Shown here in pieces: positions 1 to 10,000 of a stretch of 64,000 bases of DNA. The stretch is from Spisula solida (taxonomy: Eukaryota; Mollusca; Bivalvia; Venerida; Mactridae): NCBI GenBank assembly GCA_947247005.1, contig OX365952.1, forward strand, positions 47,286,722 through 47,350,721. Direction: 5' to 3'. A program made the translations under genes and the position numbers. The notes under the pieces are model-generated. The model had not been told where the DNA came from, did no database searches, and worked only from the letters and a program-made list of their open reading frames with translations. The number at the start of each line of letters is the position of its first letter. The first letter of the stretch is position 1.

Positions 1-191
1 GTGGTTACATGTGTATCCCTCCCAAACAGCTTCCAGGGAAGTATATGTAATCACTGAATACATGTTTTCCCTGTAACATACATAGTAAGAAATTGTTAAT
101 CCGAGAATAGGCACTCAGTGCTGACTGAAATATTCCTCATACATATTACACACTGAACATTTAGCTTCCATGGCAGCGAAATACTTGAAAT

Positions 192-426
192 GACTGTAAC
201 CATGGCTGCGTGAAGGACTGTAACCATGGCTGTATGAAGGACTGTAATCATGGCTGCACGAAGGACTGTCACCATGGCTGCATGAAGGCCTGTAACCATG
301 GCTGCATGTAGGACTGTAACCATGGCTGCATGAAGGACTGTAACCATGGCTGCATGAAGGATTGTAACCATGGCTGCATAAATGACTGTAACCATGGCTG
401 CATGAAGGACTGTAATCATGGCTGCA
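192..426. repeat. 24-bp minisatellite, about 10 copies
   Basis: Tandem array with unit close to gactgtaaccatggctgcat+gaag, period 24, about 9.8 copies with a few substitutions. Because 24 is a multiple of three it stays open in frame on the minus strand, giving an 8-residue repeat; this is an array property and not a gene. It lies downstream of the EFCC1-like stop codon. Confidence 0.95.
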
Positions 427-532
427 GATTGTTTTTCTAGACAGAAAACAAGAATAGGGGACAGTCTGACAGAGACTTCTGTAACACCCGGATAAACTGG
501 TCAGCTGTCATATCTGAAAGTATAAAACAAAT

Positions 533-650
533 ATTACGTCAGACAGGGAAGGCACCACTCAACTTAACCAGCCGAGCACAGAAACCATTAAAAATATACA
601 AGGCACAATGCCCAACTTAACAAGTAAAGAAACCATCATAGGACACACTA
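533..650 (-). mobile_element. Retroposon R fragment
   Basis: One of about ten dispersed copies that share a core (on the plus strand here) resembling gtcagacagggaaggca followed by gccgagcacagaaa and aaggcacaatgcccaac. Read on the minus strand the core is the constant 3' end of the element. The best boundaries come from the duplicated region near 57-60 kb. Confidence 0.7.
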
Positions 651-702
651 ACGTGCCTGGCCGATGGACAGATTGACGGACGCATGCAAATATATGCAAC
701 AC

Positions 703-708
703 TTTATT
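703..708 (-). promoter_or_regulatory. Candidate polyadenylation signal for the EFCC1-like gene
   Basis: AATAAA on the minus strand (tttatt on the plus strand), about 85 nt downstream of the stop codon at 793-795. Position and motif fit; use is inferred. Confidence 0.5.
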
Positions 709-792
709 TTTTCTACTATCAGAAAAGAAAGTCTGTAAAAAGATATTTGAAACGTTCGTATATATTGTATATAATACTAGATCAATTATAGG

Positions 793-1092
793 TCATTTGG
801 TACAGACAGATGGTGTAATGTCACATAATATCATAGATGGTGTTATGTCTGTTTTATCACCTTGATCATCGTCACCAAATGACGTATCAATGACGTCAAG
901 TAGAAGCTGTCCAAGCGTCTTCCGACTCAGACATTGGCTTCTTCCTTTCTGTAACAGACGAAATACTGACACGAGCTGGTCTTCCAATGAGAGTAGACGA
1001 CTACATTCCGTCTCGAGAGCTTCCACCTGGAAGTTGGCCGTCTGAAGATGACGTCTGCACATAACGACTTCATTATCCAATCTGGTGAGTTC
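793..1092 (-). CDS. EFCC1: EFCC1-like exon 8 (C-terminus, stop)
   Basis: Acceptor ...aaatgcag|GAA. Encodes 99 residues beginning ELTRLDNEVVMCRRHLQTAN, a coiled coil continuing into SLEDQLVSVFRLLQKG, then an acidic tail (SFGDDDQGDK). Stop at 793-795. Confidence 0.9.
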   Translation of the reverse strand, partial: ELTRLDNEVVMCRRHLQTANFQVEALETECSRLLSLEDQLVSVFRLLQKGRSQCLSRKTLGQLLLDVIDTSFGDDDQGDKTDITPSMILCDITPSVCTK

Positions 1093-4000
1093 CTGCATTT
1101 CAAAAGTACATGTATATATCACTTGAGTCAGCCCTCCTCTAGATATAGACTTGTATACGAACAATGTCATAATTATCAAAACAAAATATTTTTATTATTT
1201 AAAACATTTTAATCAGATAAAATGACAGTGAAAACCTGATGCACTAAGCCATATACTCATATCATATACAATATTTGTTAAATTGATAAATAGATAAGAG
1301 AAATAGATGTACACTATGTTATGTAAACAGGTGCGTGACCTGATTAAACGAGTTATATACTGCATTTTATCATCCAATTACTCGTATGTTTACATTAGTC
1401 GATAATTTTAGCTTGATTTGATTTGTGCCGGTTTGTTTATGTGCGTATGTATAAGATTTGAAGATAATTTATTTAATGACAAATTAAAACATCAAAAACT
1501 TAGTTTCTCTATAGATAGCCCCCATGTAGACTACACACTGTAATCAAATAAAAGTTAAACATCCCTCGTATTTATAAACTAAAATTATGGAATATGTCAT
1601 TTTCATTTGATGTAAATCAGCATCCATCCATTGATGTTTTTTATTATTTTTTACTCTTAATCAATGATACAGTTACCTGCGCATCCATCCATTGATATTC
1701 AAATATCAAGGTTGAGCTAAGTATGAAATGGTCGAGTATTTTTGTTTGGTGTCAAACTTTGATATTTCTTGTATACATACTTGCTGCTGTGCGTTGTAAG
1801 CTTCCAGCTGACTGCTAATCTCTATCTCCAGGCGCTTTATCAAGATTGCTTCCGGTGGGAAGTGTTCGTCTGCATCTAACTCGGTATTGGTGATCGTATC
1901 TGAAAGCCAGAGTTTACCAGAATTATCGGCTGTATCTTGTGAGAAAATGTAGAAGCCAGAAACAATTTGTTTATCGTTGTTTAAAAACAAATAATTAGAT
2001 ATAAAATGTTCACAAAACTGTCAAGTTCATGACGTATTTGTTACGACAGAAAATGGTAGCTTTACATGTTACTTTTTACAAGGTAAAGTTGACGGTTTAC
2101 TATATTTCTGATTCAACATATGGGATCAACAAATTGAATCAAACAAAATTTCACAATTTTCAAATTTAAAATGGATGCGATCTGAAACACTTCGGAACAC
2201 ATCGGCAATTTCCGTCAGTTCGCAATATTTGGGCTTACGGAAATGGCCGAGTTATCTTAATATAATTGTGTTTATTATGCTGTAGTGTTCTACGTTATAA
2301 ACCTACCCGTTATAGAGCTTGTCATGGGGTCAGCTGTCCCGTTAGGTCTGCAAAAGATAATGATCAATTTCTGATTAAAAATCAGTGAGAACCCCATATC
2401 AGGTTGGTAGGATTCCAACCCACGATACAGCAAGGACAATGGTGCATAGGACTGAAGTAACCGCCATCATACCGGTATGACTGTGCAACCTAGGAAACAC
2501 TTTAATAACTTTGCCCAACAGACGTTGATATAATTGTTAAATGCAATACACGAGGTATAGGGGTTTTTATTATAAAACTGTTAATTTTAACTTTCGGTGG
2601 TGTCTCACAGACATTTATACGAATGCCTGCGACTGAAGTTATCCATTAAATATTAAAATAATTTGCAGAATATTTAAACGACAGATATGTATCATCAACA
2701 TATAAACAAAACCGGACTTTGCATCCTCTCTCTGTATATGATCAGTTAGCTTACATACATTTAACATGACGTCACACATACTCACCTGGGTTGCCCAGAA
2801 AACGAGAATTTCCGTTTCAAACTAGGGGTTCTAGAAGGTGTTCTCACAGGTGACCGTGGGATGGTAGGTGATATAGGAACGTTATTTGCATTTTCAACTT
2901 CTTTGAAACTTTCCACACAAACAGCGAATAACTCTCTACAGCATCTGAAAAAGCAACATTTAGTCAGATAATAACAAACACTATTGTTTCGATTTCAAGT
3001 AATATATAAAATACAACGTGAACCTCGATGACAAATGTCAACGCGTACCAATGACGTCACAGGTGGAGAAGAGCATGCTTCCGGTATGTCGGCATATTCG
3101 GGTTTAGTTATTTGTCACTGGTCTAGCACCATGCGTTTAGGTTTGACGAGCCGAGCATAGCCTTTTTGCCAGTCAGCTTTCTGCTGAAATATGACATGCA
3201 TTTGAGTGCCTCCCATCCGTATATAATCCCTGTGGCCAGATTAGACGGCAAGCGCGATAACCATCTATGAGCTACGGATGCACACATCTATATATATTCT
3301 TATACATTGATTCTAATCACTGACAGCAATTTCTCTTGTAATTGTCTGTAACTTTGACTGTTTCTCGATTCTGTTGAACATAAAAGTGGTCGGGCTCAAG
3401 TTAGATAATAATTTATTTGAATTAATTTCACTGAATGATTTGTCTCCTTTGCACATGTTGGTCCAAGTAAAATTTACCAACAGAACTGATGCAAATCTTA
3501 TTTGTCACATACAGTAGCAGGTTGGCTGATACATGTAGATCTACCAAGTTCGACAGTATGTCCATGTAATTCCGAAAACAAATAAAATCAAAGCACTGAG
3601 AGTGCTGACTAATGTGAGGCGATCTGGTTGCTGCACGCACTATTAAAGCTCAAACCGACTTTACACGTTTAATGTTCGTTTTCTTACTGCCGATCTTGTC
3701 TTGAGTGTCAAAATAGGCATATGTGACTATATAGGCATGTTGGGTATCTAAATAATTGTAAAAAGGGGCATATTAATTTATATGGAATACGTGTATTGAA
3801 TGCGTATATCAAAAGTGGCTTTAAAATAATACTACGCGCCTATCTATCAGATTCTACAGTACCGCCTTGTAATCACTTCCCTCACAGCTTGAGGAATCTA
3901 TAGAAAGCGGCTAGTATAGCCACGCCATATGATTGCATAACAGTACTTTGTAGACGATATACAGTTCATTAATAAAACCAGTACGTGACCCTGGTCTGGA

Positions 4001-7000
4001 GCTTTGTTTAACACTCCTATATTCTAAAAATAGCTACATCCGGAGCCTCAAATTTAAATTCTAAAAATAGCTACAAGTATACAGCCGGGACATTTGATGA
4101 ACATGTCTTTTGCATAATACGAAACAAGTTCGATATCGCCCCGCCGGAGTAATTATCTGCAAAAATATCGATTTAACGAACAGTTTGACAATAATTGTTG
4201 ATCTTAGAATAAACAAACGTTGCTGATTGAATTAAATCAGTTTAAACATTTGGAGAAACATATGTAGCAGTATTTGGAATGTTGACAGTTTCTGGAACTA
4301 CTTGAATGCAGATTCACATTGTTTAGCCTAAAGGCGTTCAGGTTGCATTAAGAAATGGGTAATGATGGTATTGAGAGGCAAACACCTCCCAAAAAACTAA
4401 CTACAGGAACGAAGAATACTGAACATGTACATGTACGGTACTGACCTGTATGTTTTTACAATCAATTCTAGCTGACCTGATTGTCGTCTGCTCGCATCTT
4501 CCAGACGACAAACCTCACGTGACATGTCAGTCAGATCATGCTGTAATCAAACAAGGATAGACATTTGTACTTGTATCTGGAAGTTATTTGATGAAAACAC
4601 GAAGCTTATAGTGATTTATACTCACAGAAAGCAGACGAATATAAGTGTGATAATTTTTATAATGACATGTTGTGATGACGTATGAGGTGTGTGTTTGGTA
4701 AATAGTTACAATAAGACAATACATCGCTGGCTTAGAATTAGAACGTCAAGTACAAAATCTACATTTTGAGAAAACAAGAAACAACTGTCTGAAAACTACT
4801 CTTTACTTATGGAAAAACAAGCTTTTTAAACATCAGTTTGGTCAACATGACAACTTCCGGTTTCATGAAAATAGGCTCATAAGAAGCGCCTTGAGATACA
4901 GATTTTAAATATGCACGAGTTTATAAGGTCGTAAGTAGTTCATACGACCTTCTAATTCTAAGCCAGCGACATGCCATTCAAATAAACAGGATAAGGAATT
5001 TCCTTTTGAATCGATATGAGTACGCGACTGATTTCATTGGCTATAACATCTGAAGTTTCAGATATGTACCTATGCCTGTATGCCTTACAAGTATTACTTC
5101 TAGACGTCAAACACTTCTTACTTTTAGAAACTAGAAATGACAAAATGCTCAAAAAGTTGTCTCTACAGTTATGTTCACGTACAAGTTATTTGCGCAACAT
5201 TCTTAATCCATTATCCAATCCAATACAACTGATGCAAAGTCCATGGATGGACTTAGATGGCACAAGAACATTTTTAGTAGCATACGACTATAACGACTTA
5301 GCATGGAATGTCTCCTCGCTTCCCTCATCGAACAATGATAAAGCCAAAACAAGCTATGTGGTTCTAGTAACATGGTGAAACAAAATTAGGGTATGTAGGT
5401 TATTTTAATATTTTTCCTTTTATAAAAGTATTACAGCACAAACCCACTAACCCTAAGATGGCGAAGATCTAAAGAGATAATTACAAATCAGACAGGGAAT
5501 ATATTTTTATGCAATGAAATGTTTATAGGCCAAAAAATTAGAGTCGGTCGGGTTACAAGAACCGCATAATTAATTTGTTTTGGCCTAAAATGATAAATCC
5601 ACATTGATAGTCTAATGCTGTGTTTTAATCTAATGAAAAAGAATCCAAATTGAATGTGATGTTCGTTTATGGCCATCGCGTCATACCAAACACGAACTTA
5701 AAATAGCACAAGTGTTTCCTTAATTGATGCTACAACATTTGAAAGGGGCGTGGCTACATGTACGACAATCTATATTAACTATCTTACCTGTAACTGATTA
5801 TTAAAGTTGATTAATTCTTTCACTTCCTTATCTCTGAGTTCACGTAACTGAGACAATTCTCGACTCAGTATTCTAACAGACTTATCTTCCCCTGAATAAT
5901 GTATAAAACATAACACCATTTAGATGAAATGACGTAACACATTTATATAAACATATTATCAGCCGAACATACAATAAATATATCAGTATTAATGAAGACG
6001 AGTGTGTTTAGTTAAAGTTACGACGTCTCATTTCATCATAGAGGTTCTGAATTGTACAACCATAGTTTAATCTAAGCATACCTCCCATCCGTCTAAGATC
6101 GCAAATATATAACATAGGCATAATCTCTAGGGATGATACTAAATGATGGATGTGAGCATTTTTGCGGGGACAACGATCGCAGCAGCAACAGCAGCATTTA
6201 CAGCAACAGCAGCAAGAACAGGAAGAGCAACAACATCAGTAACGGCAACAACAGCATTTACAGCAACATCAGTAGTAATAGCGTCACTCTATTATTATCC
6301 TGACACCGTAATAGTGGACTCGACCGCTGCGTCACTCTATTATTATCCTGACACCGTAATAGTGGACTCGACCGCTGCGTCACTCTATTATTATCCTGAC
6401 ACCGTAATAGTGGACTCGACCGCTGCGTCACTCTATTATTATCCTGACACCGTAATAGTGGACTCGACCGCTGCGTCACTCTATTATTATCCTGACACCG
6501 TAATAGTGGATTCGATCGCTACATCACTCTATTATTATCCTTACACCGTAATATTGGACTCGACCACTGCATCACTCTATTATTATCCTTACACCGTAAT
6601 ATTGGACTCGACCACTGCATCACTCTATTATTATCCTTATACCGTAATATTGGACTCGACCACTGCATCACTAGTAAGTAAGTAAGTAAGTAAGTAAAGA
6701 CTTTATTTAACGAGGCTACACATTTGGTTTCCCAATCTTCCATGTGGGCCTGATCACTCTATTATTATCCTTACACCGTAATAGCGGACTCGATCACTAC
6801 ATCACTCTATTATTATCCTTACACCGTAATAGTGGACTCGATCACTACATCACTCTATTATTATCCTTACACCGTAATAGTGGATTCGATCACTACATCA
6901 CTCTATTATTATCCTTACACCGTAATAGTGGACTCGACCACTGCATCACTCTATTATTATCCTTACACCGTAATAGTGGACTCGGCCGCTGCGTCACTCT

Positions 7001-10000
7001 ATTATTATCTTAACACCGTAATAGTGGTCTCTACCACTGCATCACTCTTTTATTATCCTTACACCGTAATAGCTGACTCGACCTCTGCATCCCTCTAGTA
7101 TTATCATAACTGGACAGTAACATGAACATATGTTGAAACATCATGTGTACAATCATCAACAACAACGCCGAGTAACTATTATCAACAGCATGAATATCTG
7201 CAACATATTTATCAATAGCAGCATCAGTTGCATCACCATCAACAGTAGGGGAGCGGTTGCATAGAGGTAGGACGTGCGCTTCGGAATCGAGAGGTTCCGG
7301 GTTCATCCCCCGTCTTGACCACTGCTTAATTTCTTTGAACCAGAATAACCCACGTGCTCCACATGACCAAGGTGTGAATTGTTACGTATGAGGGCGGTGT
7401 CTGTACATGTTCGATATTCCTGGGCGCCGCAGATCAATTTTGGCTGCACATCCACCAGGAGAGAAATAGTCTCCTCATTGAGACTCGAACGCAGGTTTCC
7501 ATAAGTAACCAAATGACCAGGGGAAGTTAAAATGTCAACGGGTGGCTAAACGACTGAACTGCTGAAAGCAGCCTTCGAAAAATGGTGACTTAACTTTTTT
7601 CTTTTTAGCAGTATCATCATAATCACCAAAATTAACAACATCATTCACAGTGTCACCTATTGCAATCAAACGCAGAAACTAAACACAAACAACATCACAC
7701 TGTCGGTGGCAAATAAATACCAGAACGTAACACAGAATTACTACTGTGTCGGTGGCAGAAACCATAACGTATCATTATCGGCAATATAATCCAGCACAAC
7801 TGTTCCCACACTTAAACCTAAATCATGTTTGACTTGAGATAGTTTTTATGTAAACTGTATCAGAAATTCCCATAGATTTAATTCCACGTTATCTCGTTTT
7901 ATGATATATTATGTCAGAATTAACATCATAATATATATTTTTTTGCGAATAATACAGTTCTATTATACATCGTATTAGAAACATTGCCGATATCTGCAGG
8001 ATTTTGCGAAGTGGAGATGAATGGAAGAACATTTTTTGTGTTATTGTTTTTGTTTTAAAGAGGTTTGTGCTAATAGTGATTTAGTGCATACGTTAAAAGA
8101 AATTGTTTATGAAGGGAGCACGGCCACTACTATTGTCATTTAAACTTGTTAACGCCATTCTCCAGGCTATGTTCCTTAAACCCCTTTCACAATTGACGTG
8201 CGAATGTTCAAAATTTTCTACAGCGGGTGACTGTCGTAGGTCCGTCGTGCGATGCCCTACGTCGTCGCACGGCGGACGTGCGATGAACGCACGATTTGTG
8301 TGTGATTATAAGGTCAAACTAGTTTCTTAGAATCACACAACTATCGTGCGATGGACGTGCGATGATCGTACAATGGACACGTGTGATGGTCGTGCGATGG
8401 TCGCATGCCAGTCTTGTGGATATTCACTATCCTACGACAGCCGTGAGTCAATCGCATGACCGTCGTACGACAATCGCACGACCGTCGCACGACGCTCATA
8501 AACTAATATGTCCTTTTTTCAAAATGCATACCCTTTAGTGCAATTCTAAGATAAAATCATATTCTTAGAGAAAAATGTGTACTTTGAAAACAATAAAACC
8601 TCTATAGCGACACACATTGGGAAACATAACATTACAGAGGTTGTTGCTCTGGATAGGTAAATGTGTATACAAATTAAATTGTTTCTTCTCGAACAGCATG
8701 TTTATGTTGCTTAAGAGAGAGTGTTACTCAGTGGAGGGCTGCTCTGGAGAGGTTGCATTGTACAAACGTATGACAAATGCATTCAGCTACAAACTTAAGA
8801 TCTCAAAGTTGCTCGAATATTCTCCTACATGCGTACCAACAACATACTTAAATCACTTAGCAGGTTATAAAAATATCAACAAGGTATGTTTTTATTCCAT
8901 AATTAGTTACATAAATGTATATACTTGATAACAATATACCAGTATATCTAAAGACTATAAACACGTTTTATTAATTCATAAATATTTCCAACTTTTATAC
9001 ACAAGAAAGCCATGATTTTAATTAGGAATCAACTGTTCTCTCTTTTATAACGTGTGGACAACCAAAATATCTCGAAACAAACCAAGCCTAAAATATGCCG
9101 CAAGTCGGTACATTTCGACGTAGATTCACAAGCGTCGTGCGACGAAGAAATTCCTACGACAATTGTGAAAGGGGTTTTACAGATGATGAACACCAGATTA
9201 CAATCAAAATATTAAAAACCATTGCAAAGCATACTTTATCTATAAATCATAACTAAAACATATTCGAAATGTTATTGTGCATTGCAAATGTTTGTCAAAA
9301 CATGTTACTGTATGTTACCGGGTAGACCTAGTTGTTAACCATGTTTCAGATGCATGAACCACTTGACAATATAAGTCTGAATCATTGAATATTTGCATCA
9401 GTAATCATTGAGTATTTGCATCAGTAATCATTGAGTATTTGCAACAGTAATCGTTGAGTATTTGTGTCAGTAATCATTGAGTATTTGTGTCAGTATTCAT
9501 TGAGTATTTGTGTCAGTAATCATTGAGTATTTGTGTCAGTAATCATTGAGTATTTGCAGCATTAATCATTGAGTATTTGCATCATTAATCATTGAGTATT
9601 TGCATCAGTAATCATTGAGTATTTGCATCAGTAATCAGTGAGTATTTGCATCAGTATTTATTGAGTATTTACATCAGCAATCATTGAGATCAGTAATCAT
9701 TGAGTATTTACATCAGCAACCATTGTGTATGTGCATCATTAATCGTTGAGTATTTGCATCAGTAATCATTGAGTATTTACATCAGTAATCATTGTGTATT
9801 TGCATCTTACTGCGTTTTAAAATTATTTACAAATGTTTTTAAAAACATTTCTTATCATCATCAGGCGAACAAAACATTCAATTTAGAACCTATGTCGTGC
9901 TGTCCGAATACAGAACCTAACCGAGCAGTAACTTTATTTGCTTACTTTTCACTTATTACAAGTACAAATGTAGAAACATGCTAATAAATAGTTTTACTAT

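Noticed and set aside
96..419. 107-codon minus-strand frame of AAMVTVLH repeats
   Set aside because: 24-bp array; not conserved coding.
5016..5378. 120-codon plus-strand frame
   Set aside because: Lies antisense in EFCC1-like intron 3; no recognised motif and no splice signals linking it to other exons.
6143..7306. Plus-strand frames with SLYYYPDTVIVDSTAA repeats and their minus-strand shadows
   Set aside because: 48-bp array divisible by three; frames broken and shifted by the retroposon insertion without consequence.
8617..8928. 103-codon frame inside the Harbinger-like element
   Set aside because: No transposase or Myb/SANT motif; composition as expected of non-coding sequence.
9381..9806. 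Could a regularly spaced short repeat be a CRISPR array
   Set aside because: Units abut without unique spacers and the genome is eukaryotic; a plain 23-bp tandem repeat.
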